DNA from: Bacillus sp. Marseille-Q1617
Lineage (GTDB): Bacteria; Bacillota; Bacilli; Bacillales; Bacillaceae_B
Direction: 5' to 3'
DNA length: 64,000 nucleotides
Assembly (NCBI RefSeq): GCF_903645295.1
Contig: NZ_CAHJXM010000001.1
Span: 1,489,501-1,553,500, forward strand
The translations under genes were made by a program, and so were the position numbers. Each line of letters opens with the position of its first letter. The first letter of the stretch is position 1. This document shows positions 27,886-36,942 of the stretch, in pieces. The notes beneath the pieces are model-generated. The model saw only the letters and a program-made list of their open reading frames with translations, was not told the DNA's origin and made no database searches.

Positions 27886-28014
27886 GCAGTTGATTGGAGT
27901 GCAGGACGAAGACTCCTGCGGGAAAAGCGAAGCAGTGGAGACCCCGCAGGCGAATAGCCGAGGAGGCTCCACGCTCGCCCGCGGAAAGCGAAGTCCAGCA
28001 CGGAAATCAACTGC
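27886..28014 (-). repeat. Repeat element A, copy 2
   Basis: A 129-base element with terminal inverted repeats GCAGTTGATTGGAGTGC and GCAGTTGATTTCCGTGC and internal palindromic GC-rich blocks (CTCCTGCGGG, CCCGCGGAAAGCG). It is inverted relative to the copies at 18449 and 36320. No coding potential; much richer in G+C than its surroundings. Confidence 0.9.
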
Positions 28015-28101
28015 GGCATTAAGAAGCACAAATAGGTATTTGAGGAATTACCAACGCATAGAATTAAATAATATGATTAATTAAAAGAATAAAAACTTAA
28101 A

Positions 28102-28149
28102 TATGTTATACAATTTAAGGTTGATTTTTTAAATGTGTTATATTATTAT
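28102..28149 (+). promoter_or_regulatory. SR1 promoter with two CcpN boxes
   Basis: TTGATT (28121-28126), 17-base spacer, TATTAT (28144-28149). TATGTTATACA at 28102-28112 and TGTGTTATATT at 28134-28144 both fit the published CcpN consensus TRTGHYATAYW at every position; the second overlaps the -10 region. CcpN is the repressor that silences SR1, gapB and pckA during glycolysis. Confidence 0.8.
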
Positions 28150-28203
28150 AGAATCAGTTAAGATAAAACGCTTACAAAACATCATTAAAGGAGAGGAAAA
28201 AAG

Positions 28204-28323
28204 ATGGGAACAATTGTTTGTCAATCATGCCTGAATACCATTGAACATTACGAAGATGAGAAGGTTTCTGTTTTATTCTCTAATTGCTGCGAATGTAATG
28301 ATGATGTAGAAATAGACGATTAA
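28204..28323 (+). CDS. SR1P peptide
   Basis: A 39-codon frame, the same length as B. subtilis SR1P, with AAAGGAGAGG before the ATG. It begins MGTIVCQSC and has CxxC at residues 6-9 and a CCEC cluster at 28-31, with an acidic middle and tail, the pattern of the SR1P family. The known peptide binds glyceraldehyde-3-phosphate dehydrogenase GapA and promotes its interaction with RNase J1, whose gene also lies in this window. Confidence 0.88.
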   Translation: MGTIVCQSCLNTIEHYEDEKVSVLFSNCCECNDDVEIDD

Positions 28324-28370
28324 TCTTTAGGGGTTATACGGAGACAGACTTAAAGGGGTAAAAATATAGG

Positions 28371-28407
28371 AAAAGGTGAAGAAGTTCGTCTTCTTCACCT
28401 TTTTATT
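28371..28407 (+). terminator. Terminator of SR1
   Basis: AAAGGTGAAGAAG (28372-28384) pairs perfectly with CTTCTTCACCTTT (28390-28402) around a five-base loop, followed by TTATTG. Confidence 0.95.
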
Positions 28408-28419
28408 GTTGGATTAAAC

Positions 28420-28455
28420 AAAAAAAGAGACCCCATTTGAATGATGGGGTCTCTG
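28420..28455 (-). terminator. Terminator of speA
   Basis: AGAGACCCCAT (28426-28436) and ATGGGGTCTCT (28444-28454) pair perfectly; on the minus strand the stem runs into TTTTTTG. Confidence 0.92.
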
Positions 28456-28467
28456 GAAGTGAATGGA

Positions 28468-29949
28468 TTATCTTATAGCACGATGTTCTTTTATTACCCG
28501 CAAATGCCGCAGGTCATAATCCTCAGGTCCCTGGACGGGCAGGCCTGCTTCGATGTTCGTCTTGATATAATTGATGTTTTCCTTAGTAATGATTTCACCA
28601 GGTATGAAAATTGGGATACCTGGAGGATATACCATGATAAATTCTGCAATCGTCCGTCCGGCAGATTCATCAATCGGAATGACTTCTGTTTCTGCGTAGA
28701 AGGCATCACGGGGCGTGATTGCCAGAACAGGAATATCAGGCAGCATCACAGTTGCAGGAGTGATGTCTCCATGTTTTTTTAATTGACTTGCGAGCTCTCG
28801 TAAAGCAGCAACTAGTTGATTGCCTTCGATTTCAGTATCACCTGGTGTGATGATGCAAAGGATGTTGTAAAGATCGGACATCTCCACCTCAATATTATAA
28901 GCTTCACGCAGCCATTTTTCAGCGTCGAACCCACTGATCCCCAGTTCTTTTACTGATACGATCAATTTTGTAGGGTCAAAATCATGGGTAGCCTTGGTAC
29001 CTAGGATTTCTCTGCCCACACAGTAAAGGCCGTCGATCGTATTGATGTCATCCCTTATTTTTTCGGACAGTCTTATGGTAGAACTGATCAGTTCATGACC
29101 TTCCGTTGCCAGGCGTTTCCTTGCTACATCCAATGATGCCAAGAGCAGGTAAGAGGTAGAAGTTGTCGTCAGCATACTTAAGATGGTTTGCACCCTTTTA
29201 GCGGAAACCAGCCCTTCTTTCATATTCAGGACAGAGCTCTGAGTCATCGATCCTCCCAGTTTGTGTACACTCGTCGCTGCCAGGTCTGCACCTGCCTGCA
29301 TGGCTGAAAGGGGTAAATCATCGTGAAAATGAATATGGACACCATGCGCTTCATCCACCAGGACGGGCACGTCAAATGAATGAGCGATTTCAACGATTTT
29401 CTTCAAGTCTGCTGAAATTCCAAAATAAGTTGGATTGATGACAAGTACACCTTTGGCATCGGGATGCTGTTCCAATGCTTTAGCAACTGCGTCTGTAGTG
29501 ATCCCATGGGAAATTCCCAGATCTTCGTCAATATCCGGATGGATGAAAATCGGGGTTGCTCCTGAGAAAACAATCGCGGTCATAACGGACTTATGGACGT
29601 TTCTTGGAACGATGATTTTATCGCCAGGTCCACATACGCTCATCACCATGGTCATGATGGCTCCGCTTGTACCTTGGACGGAGAAGAAAGTATGGTCGGC
29701 ACCAAACGCTTCAGCTGCAAGGTCCTGTGCTTTTTTGATCATACCTTTGGGCTGATGCAGGTCATCCAAAGGGCCGATGTTGATCAAATCGATACTGAGG
29801 GCATTTTCTCCGATGAATTCTTTGAATTCGGGATCCATGCCAGCCCCTTTCTTATGACCGGGAATATGAAACTGTACTGGATTCTTTTTACTATGTTCAA
29901 TTAAGCCGGTAAACAACGGCGTTTCATTTTGAGACAATTCATTCAACAC
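28468..29949 (-). CDS. speA: Arginine decarboxylase
   Basis: A 493-residue fold-type I PLP enzyme of the Orn/Lys/Arg decarboxylase family (short Gram-positive form without the N-terminal wing domain). It makes agmatine for polyamine synthesis. The PLP lysine lies in TSVHKLGGSMTQSS; DEAHGVH upstream holds the cofactor-binding Asp and His. The position next to SR1 is that of B. subtilis speA, which makes arginine a better substrate guess than lysine. It is a single gene with its own terminator; the 209-base gap to the next gene is A/T-rich. Confidence 0.9.
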   Translation of the reverse strand: MLNELSQNETPLFTGLIEHSKKNPVQFHIPGHKKGAGMDPEFKEFIGENALSIDLINIGPLDDLHQPKGMIKKAQDLAAEAFGADHTFFSVQGTSGAIMTMVMSVCGPGDKIIVPRNVHKSVMTAIVFSGATPIFIHPDIDEDLGISHGITTDAVAKALEQHPDAKGVLVINPTYFGISADLKKIVEIAHSFDVPVLVDEAHGVHIHFHDDLPLSAMQAGADLAATSVHKLGGSMTQSSVLNMKEGLVSAKRVQTILSMLTTTSTSYLLLASLDVARKRLATEGHELISSTIRLSEKIRDDINTIDGLYCVGREILGTKATHDFDPTKLIVSVKELGISGFDAEKWLREAYNIEVEMSDLYNILCIITPGDTEIEGNQLVAALRELASQLKKHGDITPATVMLPDIPVLAITPRDAFYAETEVIPIDESAGRTIAEFIMVYPPGIPIFIPGEIITKENINYIKTNIEAGLPVQGPEDYDLRHLRVIKEHRAIR

Positions 29950-30158
29950 CTCTTTGATATGTTTGGGTATATTTACAATATTATCTGATTTCGGAAAAAC
30001 AGAATACCATTATCAATAATAGTCTTTTCAAACAAAAGAATTATAGCATTTAGGTTTTTCTTTGCATAGTGGTATTTGCCCATACTCTATTCATTTTAAT
30101 CATCTTGAAGGAAATTATTTATCTAATAAAGAATACGTGTATAGTAGGAGGGGTGAAA

Positions 30159-31115
30159 GTGAACTGGACGACTAGAGTAACCGAATTATTAAACATTCAA
30201 TATCCCATCATTCAGGGAGGGCTGGCTCACCTGGCATATGCAGAACTTGCAGCTGCAGTATCAAATGCCGGGGGGCTGGGGCAAATCACTGCAATGTCCC
30301 TTGATCATCCTGAAGAGCTTCGGGAAGAAATCAGGAAAGTGAAGAAGTTGACGGATAAGCCTTTTGGGGTGAACTTTGCCATTGGACAGCATGGCCGTCC
30401 CTTCGAAAAGTTTGTTGAGGCAGCAATTGAAGAGGATGTTCCCATTGTCTCGATTACTGGAGGGAACCCGGCACCGTTATTTAAGCAGTTGGAAGGGACA
30501 AGGATTATTAAAATGGTGCTCGTGGCTTCTAAAAGGCAGGCAATCAAAGCTGAGGAACTTGGCGCGGACGTTGTCATGGCGGTCGGTCATGAGGGTGGAG
30601 GTCATTTAGGTAAAGATGATATTGGAACGTTCGTTTTGATTCCAGGTGTAGTCGATGCTGTATCGATACCAGTCATTGCTTCAGGGGGCATAGGTGATGG
30701 AAGAGGGCTGATGGCAGCTTTAAGCTTCGGTGCTGAGGGGATTGAGATGGGTACCAGGTTTATTGCTACCAAGGAATGTGTACACGCATCAGAAGAATAT
30801 AAACGAGCCTTGTTAGAGGGGAATGAGAATGATACAGTAGTGATTAAACGTTCTCTCGGTGCCCCGGCAAGGGCCATTTCTAATAACTGGACCGAAAAGA
30901 TCCTTCAGGAAGAACAAACGGGATCAGGATATGAAGGATTAAAAATGCTGATCAGCGGGGAAGCTAATAAGCGTTATATATATAAAGGTTCAAGTGAAGA
31001 GGGGTTTGGATGGGCAGGCCAGGTCATGGGTTTGATCACGGATATCCCAACCGTTGATTGCCTGATAAAGAGGATGGTCAGCGAGGCAGAGAGTATTCGC
31101 AGAAAATGGAATTAA
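30159..31115 (+). CDS. Nitronate monooxygenase / FabK-like FMN enzyme
   Basis: A 318-residue TIM-barrel flavoprotein of the 2-nitropropane dioxygenase family. It shows PIIQGGLAHLA, SNAGGLGQI, the active-site GHEGGGHLG and the FMN-phosphate segment IPVIASGGIGDGRGL. The family contains nitronate monooxygenases and the enoyl-ACP reductase FabK, which cannot be separated by eye. The GTG at 30159 is chosen because GGAGGGG lies just upstream and the conserved domain begins there; the frame is open 30 codons further, over promoter-like sequence. yktA follows in the same direction. Confidence 0.85.
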   Translation: MNWTTRVTELLNIQYPIIQGGLAHLAYAELAAAVSNAGGLGQITAMSLDHPEELREEIRKVKKLTDKPFGVNFAIGQHGRPFEKFVEAAIEEDVPIVSITGGNPAPLFKQLEGTRIIKMVLVASKRQAIKAEELGADVVMAVGHEGGGHLGKDDIGTFVLIPGVVDAVSIPVIASGGIGDGRGLMAALSFGAEGIEMGTRFIATKECVHASEEYKRALLEGNENDTVVIKRSLGAPARAISNNWTEKILQEEQTGSGYEGLKMLISGEANKRYIYKGSSEEGFGWAGQVMGLITDIPTVDCLIKRMVSEAESIRRKWN

Positions 31116-31133
31116 TCAAGGAGTGTTGCTTCA

Positions 31134-31406
31134 ATGGAATATCAATATCCATTATCTATAGATTGGACGACTGAGGAAGTGATTGATGTCATTTCTTTCT
31201 TCGAAGCAGTTGAAAAAGCGTATGAAAAAGGAATTAAAAAAGAGGATATGATGGCTCGTTACCGTAAATTCAAAGAGATTGTCCCGAGTAAATCGGAGGA
31301 GAAAAAAATCTGCAATGAATTTGAAGAATCGAGCGGATACTCTTTTTATCATGTAGTGAAAAAAATGAAAGAAGCCGGTGATGAAACAGTCTTGATCACC
31401 ATGTAG
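31134..31406 (+). CDS. yktA: UPF0223 family protein YktA
   Basis: A 90-residue soluble protein beginning [20 protein letters not shown], the pattern of the UPF0223 family (YktA in B. subtilis). It is mostly helical with many Lys and Glu. AAGGAGTGTTGC precedes the ATG. It follows the flavoprotein by 18 bases and probably shares its transcript. Function unknown. Confidence 0.92.
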   Translation: MEYQYPLSIDWTTEEVIDVISFFEAVEKAYEKGIKKEDMMARYRKFKEIVPSKSEEKKICNEFEESSGYSFYHVVKKMKEAGDETVLITM

Positions 31407-31409
31407 TAA

Positions 31410-31440
31410 AAAACGACAGCCAGATGGCTGTCGTTTTTTT
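31410..31440 (+). terminator. Terminator after yktA
   Basis: AAACGACAGCC (31411-31421) pairs with GGCTGTCGTTT (31426-31436) around AGAT, followed by TTTT. Confidence 0.95.
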
Positions 31441-31458
31441 AAAACATACTAAGATGGT

Positions 31459-32079
31459 TTAGTTCATTTTATAAAGGGGTAAAAGTGTTTCAAAGGCACT
31501 ATCAACTTTATTGATCAGCTCATCACCGCTTAGTTCAGTCACTGTTTTCCGATCCAAGTGAAGACCGCACAGAAGCTCAGCTTTCTTTACTTTTTGTACT
31601 CTTTCACTTAATGCCAGGAATTCGTCCCGGGACATAGAAGAAAATGATTCAGCTTCCGGCTTTGTATGATCGCCTGACCATACAAACTCAGGAGGAATAA
31701 TCTCTCTTATCTTATCAGCATTTTCTTCAACTTTTTTACCGAATTCTGCTTTGTGTGGAGCTTCATAAATCATCGCGAACCAGATGAATAGATGGGTTTT
31801 CCATAAGCCTATTTGAAAGTGAGGGTGTTTCTTATAGCCGCGTTTATTATTGGCGAAGGCCACCCAGGTATCATCTGGCGGGTTTACAGATCGGCGTGCG
31901 TGCTTGGCTACATGATAAAACATTTCATCTCCGGTCAACGTGCTGAGAGCTGGTGAGAAGTATTCACCTAAATACTCAAGTTTAGGGCGTATATGCTGTT
32001 GAATGGCTTCCATTCTATTTTCTAATCCATTAATTGTAAACACATCAAAGTCTTTGTCACTAAATCCATTGAACTTCAT
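31459..32079 (-). CDS. yktB: UPF0637 family protein YktB
   Basis: A 206-residue soluble protein of the DUF1054/UPF0637 family. Recognisable parts are the N-terminal FNGFSDKDFDVFTI and the central HARRSVNPPDDTWVAF and KKHPHFQIGLW. AAGGAGGCTGC precedes the ATG. It lies between yktA and yktC as in B. subtilis. Function unknown. Confidence 0.9.
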   Translation of the reverse strand: MKFNGFSDKDFDVFTINGLENRMEAIQQHIRPKLEYLGEYFSPALSTLTGDEMFYHVAKHARRSVNPPDDTWVAFANNKRGYKKHPHFQIGLWKTHLFIWFAMIYEAPHKAEFGKKVEENADKIREIIPPEFVWSGDHTKPEAESFSSMSRDEFLALSERVQKVKKAELLCGLHLDRKTVTELSGDELINKVDSAFETLLPLYKMN

Positions 32080-32254
32080 TTTGCAGCCTCCTTATCTAAT
32101 GGTCATATTTTAACACAAGGAAATGGATTAAATGTAGTAATGAGCTTTTCATTGGGTGTCTGCACATTTTAGTTACAAGATGAGATGAAATTTCATAATA
32201 TGTATTAAATATTATCAGAACAATCAGATAAATCGAAAAACACGGAAGGGGTGC

Positions 32255-32455
32255 ATGACCTTGAAACAAGTAATGAACACGTCAAAAAAACGTGATGTCC
32301 AGCAGCAGCGTTTAAATGTATTAAGACTCGAAATGGATTATGAACTAGCTGTATTGTTCGAAGCTATCCAAACAAAAAACAAAGAAAACCAGACAAAGTC
32401 AAAAGAAAAGCTAATGAATATTCGAGAAGAGTTAATAAAAATGAAAGCTTTATAA
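32255..32455 (+). CDS. Small coiled-coil protein of unknown function
   Basis: A 66-residue charged protein predicted to be almost all helix, rich in Lys, Gln and Glu, with a hydrophobic heptad pattern in the middle (LRLEMDYELAVLFEAI). GAAGGGGTG precedes the ATG, and a strong terminator follows. I do not recognise a family. It sits between yktB and yktC. Confidence 0.65.
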   Translation: MTLKQVMNTSKKRDVQQQRLNVLRLEMDYELAVLFEAIQTKNKENQTKSKEKLMNIREELIKMKAL

Positions 32456-32516
32456 AGCTTTAATCCTTAGAGAGGGTATAAAGTAAATGATGGAAGGATC
32501 AGTATTGAACGTTTGA

Positions 32517-32556
32517 AGGCGAACTCCTATTTACATAAGAAGAGTTCGCTTTTTTG
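32517..32556 (+). terminator. Terminator after the small coiled-coil gene
   Basis: GCGAACTC (32519-32526) pairs with GAGTTCGC (32542-32549), followed by TTTTTTG. Confidence 0.85.
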
Positions 32557-32725
32557 TCAGTTCATAAATAAAGATTGAAAAACTTGAATCCTGCCTTTTT
32601 TTCCATTAAGCTAAGGAGCTAAAGGAACATCAGAGATCATTCATCAAAAAGCAGTAATAGGGTAAAAATAAGGATTGAAAATGATCACTTCAGAATGTTT
32701 TCACTTAGTATTGGAGGTCAATAGT

Positions 32726-33517
32726 GTGACAAATTGGAAGGAAATAGACCAGAATGTTAGAGAATGGATCATGGAAGCAGGGAAGACGATCCGCGAATCC
32801 TTTAAAGCTGAATTGAATATTAAAACTAAATCCAATCGCAATGATTTGGTGACGGACATGGATGAATCGACAGAGCGCTATTTTATTGAAAAAATTCGGA
32901 ATACATATAAAGATCATAAAATACTGGGTGAAGAAGGATTTGGAGATGAACTGAAGGAATTATCGGGAGTTACATGGATTATCGACCCGATAGACGGGAC
33001 GATGAATTTTGTTCACCAGCAAAGAAACTTTGCCATCTCCATAGGCATTTATGAGAATCAGACAGGTGTACTGGGATATATTTATGATGTGGTTCATGAT
33101 GAACTCTATCATGCAGAGCGAGGCAGCGGGGCCTACATGAACGACGTGAAGCTTCCCGCGCTTAACGAGGTTCCGGTAGAAGATTCCGTCATTGCACTAA
33201 ATGCTCAGTGGATGACAACGAATAAGCGCATTGATCCAACAGTATTAGCGCCGTTGGTTCAAAAGGTAAGAGGGACCCGTTCATATGGATCGGCTGCGAT
33301 TGAAATGGCTTATATTGCCGCTGGCAGATTGGATGCTTATATCAGTATGAGGTTAGCCCCTTGGGATTTCGCCGCAGGCAAGATCTTGATTGAAGAAGTA
33401 GGCGGGGTGGTGACTGACTTGGAAGGTAAAGAGCTTAACCCGTTAAACAAGAGTTCTTTATTTGTAGGGAAGCCTGGTCTGCATGAAACCATTATGACGG
33501 AATATCTTAAAAGCTGA
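32726..33517 (+). CDS. yktC: Inositol monophosphatase family protein YktC
   Basis: A 263-residue magnesium-dependent phosphatase of the IMPase/FBPase superfamily (SuhB-like). Metal-binding motifs are ILGEEG, DPIDGTMNF and, near the end, APWDFAAGK. It probably dephosphorylates inositol-1-phosphate or a related compound. The GTG at 32726 is chosen because TTGGAGGT lies seven bases before it; it gives the family length. The frame is open 17 codons upstream without support. Confidence 0.9.
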   Translation: MTNWKEIDQNVREWIMEAGKTIRESFKAELNIKTKSNRNDLVTDMDESTERYFIEKIRNTYKDHKILGEEGFGDELKELSGVTWIIDPIDGTMNFVHQQRNFAISIGIYENQTGVLGYIYDVVHDELYHAERGSGAYMNDVKLPALNEVPVEDSVIALNAQWMTTNKRIDPTVLAPLVQKVRGTRSYGSAAIEMAYIAAGRLDAYISMRLAPWDFAAGKILIEEVGGVVTDLEGKELNPLNKSSLFVGKPGLHETIMTEYLKS

Positions 33518-33535
33518 TATTATCTTGACCAACGT

Positions 33536-33571
33536 AAAAAGCTGAATGAGCTCATCATTCAGCTTTTTTAC
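33536..33571. terminator. Bidirectional terminator between yktC and ylaF
   Basis: AAAAGCTGAATGA and TCATTCAGCTTTT pair perfectly, with A and T runs on the two sides. Confidence 0.93.
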
Positions 33572-33578
33572 TTTATCT

Positions 33579-33764
33579 TTATAATTTTCCTTCTTCACGG
33601 TATCTCTTTTTCGTTGTAAAGCCGAACCCCATGATAATGATGAGAACAACCGTGCTTCCTGCTGCAAGCAATGGGCTTGCTAAACTTATTGAAATGGCGA
33701 TACCCATCAGAGATACGGCAGCCAAAAAGGAAAACAGTACAAAGATCCATTTGATATTACCCAT
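33579..33764 (-). CDS. ylaF: YlaF-like small membrane protein
   Basis: A 61-residue protein with two hydrophobic helices (about residues 6-26 and 33-49) and a basic C-terminal tail (TTKKRYREEGKL). Size, topology and position directly before typA, in the opposite direction here, suggest YlaF of B. subtilis. GGAGGTGTTTAC precedes the ATG. Function unknown. Confidence 0.65.
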   Translation of the reverse strand: MGNIKWIFVLFSFLAAVSLMGIAISISLASPLLAAGSTVVLIIIMGFGFTTKKRYREEGKL

Positions 33765-34010
33765 GTAAACACCTCCGGCAATATGTATTCATTGTTTGGT
33801 ATGTGAAAAAATAAACACGAGCACCAATGAAACTGCTTACTTAAATTCTACCTAGATGAAGGAAAATGTGCAATGGAAAATTCGTTTGCCCGCGTCTCTT
33901 GTATAGAAGCCCCTTTCCTGACAAGTCTTGAGTGTGAAGCACATATAGGAAAGTTTTACTATCCGTCATTCCTATTGCACAATATTTATTAGGGGTTTTC
34001 GGGTGTGCTG

Positions 34011-34019
34011 TGCTATAAT
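34011..34019 (+). promoter_or_regulatory. Extended -10 promoter element for typA
   Basis: TGCTATAAT fits the extended -10 pattern; no good -35 is present at the usual distance. It lies about 75 bases before the typA start in a 328-base gap that holds no gene. Confidence 0.55.
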
Positions 34020-34092
34020 GGTCTAGTTGAACAGAAATATCCTTATCTTTAGCCTTCTAGGAAAGAAATCCAATATATTCAGGAGTGGAAAT

Positions 34093-35931
34093 ATGAACTT
34101 AAGAAATGATCTTAGAAATATTGCTATCATCGCTCACGTTGACCACGGTAAAACAACTTTAGTGGATGAGCTTTTAAAGCAATCTGGAATCTTCCGCGAA
34201 AATGAGCAGGTTTCAGAACGTGCGATGGATTCAAATGACTTGGAAAGGGAACGCGGTATTACGATCTTAGCGAAAAATACGGCGATTCAATATAAAGATT
34301 CACGCATTAACATTCTTGATACACCAGGGCACGCAGACTTCGGCGGCGAAGTGGAACGTATCATGAAGATGGTAGATGGTGTTTTACTAGTGGTGGACGC
34401 ATATGAAGGTTGTATGCCTCAGACTCGTTTCGTACTAAAAAAAGCACTTGAACAAAATCTTACACCTATTGTTGTTGTAAATAAAATTGACAAGCCATCT
34501 GCCCGTCCAGAAGAAGTTATTGATGAAGTATTAGAATTATTCATTGAACTGGATGCCAATGATGAACAGCTTGAATTCCCGGTTGTGTATGCTTCTGCTA
34601 TCAATGGTACAGCAAGTACAGACCCAGATCCGGAAAAACAAGATGAAAACATGCAGTGTTTATATGATTCAATCATCGAGCACATCCCTGCTCCAGTCGA
34701 TAATTCTGAAGAACCGCTTCAATTCCAGGTAGCACTGCTTGACTACAATGATTATGTCGGCCGTATCGGAATCGGACGGGTGTTCAGAGGGACGATGAAG
34801 GTTGGTCAGCAAGTTGCACTGATGAAGCTTGATGGTTCTGTAAAACAGTTCCGTGTAACGAAAATCTTCGGTTTCTTCGGATTAAAACGTGAAGAAATTC
34901 AGGAAGCAAAAGCGGGAGATTTGATTGCAGTATCCGGAATGGAAGACATTAACGTCGGTGAAACGGTTTGTCCGGTTGAACATCAGGACCAACTGCCAGT
35001 TCTGCGTATAGACGAGCCTACACTGCAGATGACATTCCTTGTGAACAACAGTCCGTTTGCCGGCAGAGAAGGTAAATATGTTACTTCAAGAAAGATTGAA
35101 GAGAGATTGCTGGCTCAGCTCCAAACAGATGTAAGTTTACGTGTTGAACCAACAGATTCACCTGATGCATGGACGGTTTCCGGACGTGGTGAGCTTCACC
35201 TCTCCATCTTGATTGAAAACATGCGTCGTGAAGGGTACGAATTGCAAGTATCTAAACCACAAGTCATCATCAAAGAAGTTGACGGTGTGAAGAGCGAGCC
35301 TGTAGAGCGTGTTCAAATTGATATACCGGAAGAATATATGGGCGGAGTTATTGAATCCCTTGGACAGCGTAAAGGTGAAATGCTTGATATGGTTAACAAC
35401 GGTAATGGTCAAGTACGTTTAATGTTTATGGTTCCTGCTCGTGGTTTAATCGGTTATTCTACAGAGTTTATGACCCTTACACGTGGATATGGTATCATCA
35501 ACCACACGTTCGACAGCTACCAGCCGCTGCAAAAAGGCCGTGTCGGTGGACGTCGTCAAGGTGTATTGGTTTCAATGGAAACAGGTAAGGCATCACAATA
35601 CGGGATCATGCAAGTAGAAGATCGCGGAATTATCTTCGTTGAAGCAGGTACAGAAATATATGGCGGTATGATCGTTGGAGAGCACACAAGAGAAAATGAT
35701 ATTACCGTTAATATCACGAAGGTTAAACAAGCGACGAATGTCCGTTCTGCAAACAAGGATCAGACCGTTACGATTAAGAAGGCAAGAATCATGACGCTGG
35801 AAGAATCCCTTGAATATCTGAACGATGACGAGTATTGTGAAGTAACACCTGAATCAATTCGTCTCCGCAAAAAAATTCTGGACAAGAATGAACGTGAAAG
35901 AGCGGAAAAAAAGAGCAAGGTATCACAATAA
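34093..35931 (+). CDS. typA: Ribosome-associated GTPase TypA/BipA
   Basis: A 612-residue translational GTPase related to EF-G, involved in ribosome assembly and growth at low temperature or under stress. G motifs are AHVDHGKTT (G1), RGITI (G2), [11 protein letters not shown] (G3), NKID (G4); domains II, III and V and the BipA-specific C-terminal domain follow. AGGAGTGG sets the ATG at 34093, giving the family length; the open frame extends 22 codons upstream over the promoter. ylaH follows in the same direction. Confidence 0.97.
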   Translation: MNLRNDLRNIAIIAHVDHGKTTLVDELLKQSGIFRENEQVSERAMDSNDLERERGITILAKNTAIQYKDSRINILDTPGHADFGGEVERIMKMVDGVLLVVDAYEGCMPQTRFVLKKALEQNLTPIVVVNKIDKPSARPEEVIDEVLELFIELDANDEQLEFPVVYASAINGTASTDPDPEKQDENMQCLYDSIIEHIPAPVDNSEEPLQFQVALLDYNDYVGRIGIGRVFRGTMKVGQQVALMKLDGSVKQFRVTKIFGFFGLKREEIQEAKAGDLIAVSGMEDINVGETVCPVEHQDQLPVLRIDEPTLQMTFLVNNSPFAGREGKYVTSRKIEERLLAQLQTDVSLRVEPTDSPDAWTVSGRGELHLSILIENMRREGYELQVSKPQVIIKEVDGVKSEPVERVQIDIPEEYMGGVIESLGQRKGEMLDMVNNGNGQVRLMFMVPARGLIGYSTEFMTLTRGYGIINHTFDSYQPLQKGRVGGRRQGVLVSMETGKASQYGIMQVEDRGIIFVEAGTEIYGGMIVGEHTRENDITVNITKVKQATNVRSANKDQTVTIKKARIMTLEESLEYLNDDEYCEVTPESIRLRKKILDKNERERAEKKSKVSQ

Positions 35932-35954
35932 ACTAAGAGAAGGGGGAGCAGGAG

Positions 35955-36263
35955 ATGGATGTAACAGAGCGTTTATCCTTTTTCGCATCCCTATACCGTG
36001 TCGATCAAAATGCGGAAGTGGGAATGTGGCTTCTTTACTTAACCATTGTAGGACTCTCAATTTTAGTTTATAAACTTGGTTTTGCCAAAAAGCTTCCATT
36101 GGGTAAATCCATTGTGATTTATCTATTCCTAATTGTCGGATGTACGGTTCTTACATTTTTAGGGATATTTTTACCGGTTGCCGAGGGTCTTGTAGTAGCG
36201 GCTCTTATATTGATCATCTATAAGGTCCGTCTGAATAATGAAAAGAAAAAAGGAAATGTATAA
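35955..36263 (+). CDS. ylaH: YlaH-like membrane protein
   Basis: A 102-residue protein with an N-terminal amphipathic start ([19 protein letters not shown]), then three hydrophobic segments and a Lys-rich tail. It fits the YlaH family in length and position right after typA. AGAAGGGGGAGCAGGAG precedes the ATG. Function unknown. Confidence 0.85.
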   Translation: MDVTERLSFFASLYRVDQNAEVGMWLLYLTIVGLSILVYKLGFAKKLPLGKSIVIYLFLIVGCTVLTFLGIFLPVAEGLVVAALILIIYKVRLNNEKKKGNV

Positions 36264-36299
36264 TAAAAAGCTGCGGTCTTTAAAGACTGCAGCTTTTTG
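36264..36299 (+). terminator. Terminator after ylaH
   Basis: AAAAGCTGCGGTCTT and AAGACTGCAGCTTTT pair with a single wobble around a short loop, followed by T. Confidence 0.93.
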
Positions 36300-36319
36300 T
36301 TTTTGGTTCTATAATCTCC

Positions 36320-36450
36320 GCTGTGGGTTTCCGTGCAAGACTTCGCTTTCCGCGGGCGGTCGGTGAGCCTCCTCGTCGCTATGCTCCTGCGGGGTCTCAC
36401 CAGTCTCGCTTTTCCCGCAGGAGTCTTCGTCTTGCACTCCAACCAACAGC
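36320..36450 (+). repeat. Repeat element A, copy 3
   Basis: A 131-base uninterrupted copy. Terminal inverted repeats GCTGTGGGTTTCCGTGC and GCTGTTGGTTGGAGTGC; inside are CTTTCCGCGGGCGG, CTCCTGCGGGGTCTCAC and CTTTTCCCGCAGGAG. It sits between the ylaH terminator and the end of a convergent gene. Confidence 0.9.
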
Positions 36451-36480
36451 TAGAAACACCCTCAAATCAATATTATTTTT

Positions 36481-36942
36481 TTAACATAATCTTTTACAGG
36501 AAGTCAGCCTATTTATTAAATCATTGATAATAGGAAGGGACACCCCGTATACCACATGTCCGCTAAACCACAGAAGTATCCCTGCAGGGTCATGTGGGGG
36601 AGGTACTTCTTTGATGGCAAGGTATGAAAGCGGAAAGTATAAAAGGAACGCAGGCACGGTCAGGGCAAATGCCAACCCCCATACGGCCTTGCCTGAAAGG
36701 TTGAAGAGTTGAATCAACATTACAAAAACTATCCCGATAAAACATGAAATGAGTAAATGGAACAGGTATTCAACCCATTCTGACCAATCGATTTCTCCTA
36801 TATATGGGATGAAATCAACATTCAGCAAAAGCACATAAACTTTAATACCCGTGAGTGACTCCAGGAACTTAAGGAATATCCCAAGAACGATTCCAGAAAC
36901 TATCCCGATTCCGATCCCTCTGGTGTAATCCTTAGAAGTCAT
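36481..36942 (-). CDS. Four-helix integral membrane protein, unknown family
   Basis: A 153-residue protein with about four membrane helices and a conserved-looking PPPHDPAGILLWFSGH loop. I do not recognise a family with confidence; it recalls small Bacillus membrane proteins such as YqhR. Its ATG lies inside the end of ylaI with an 11-base overlap, so the two are co-transcribed and probably translationally coupled. It ends next to element A copy 3. Confidence 0.65.
   Translation of the reverse strand: MTSKDYTRGIGIGIVSGIVLGIFLKFLESLTGIKVYVLLLNVDFIPYIGEIDWSEWVEYLFHLLISCFIGIVFVMLIQLFNLSGKAVWGLAFALTVPAFLLYFPLSYLAIKEVPPPHDPAGILLWFSGHVVYGVSLPIINDLINRLTSCKRLC

Larger units (their letters stand above)
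28156..28408 (+). ncRNA. sr1: SR1 dual-function small RNA
   Basis: A transcription unit of about 250 bases between the pdh operon and speA, as in B. subtilis. It begins about seven bases after the -10 element, carries the SR1P reading frame, and ends in a strong terminator. In B. subtilis SR1 pairs with ahrC mRNA (arginine catabolism activator) and its peptide binds GapA. Whether the base-pairing part is conserved cannot be judged here. Its RNA ends are predicted. Confidence 0.75.

Noticed and set aside
27767..28084. 105-residue ORF on the plus strand
   Set aside because: Most of it is element A copy 2 read through, starting in the deacetylase terminator; no ribosome-binding site or coding pattern.
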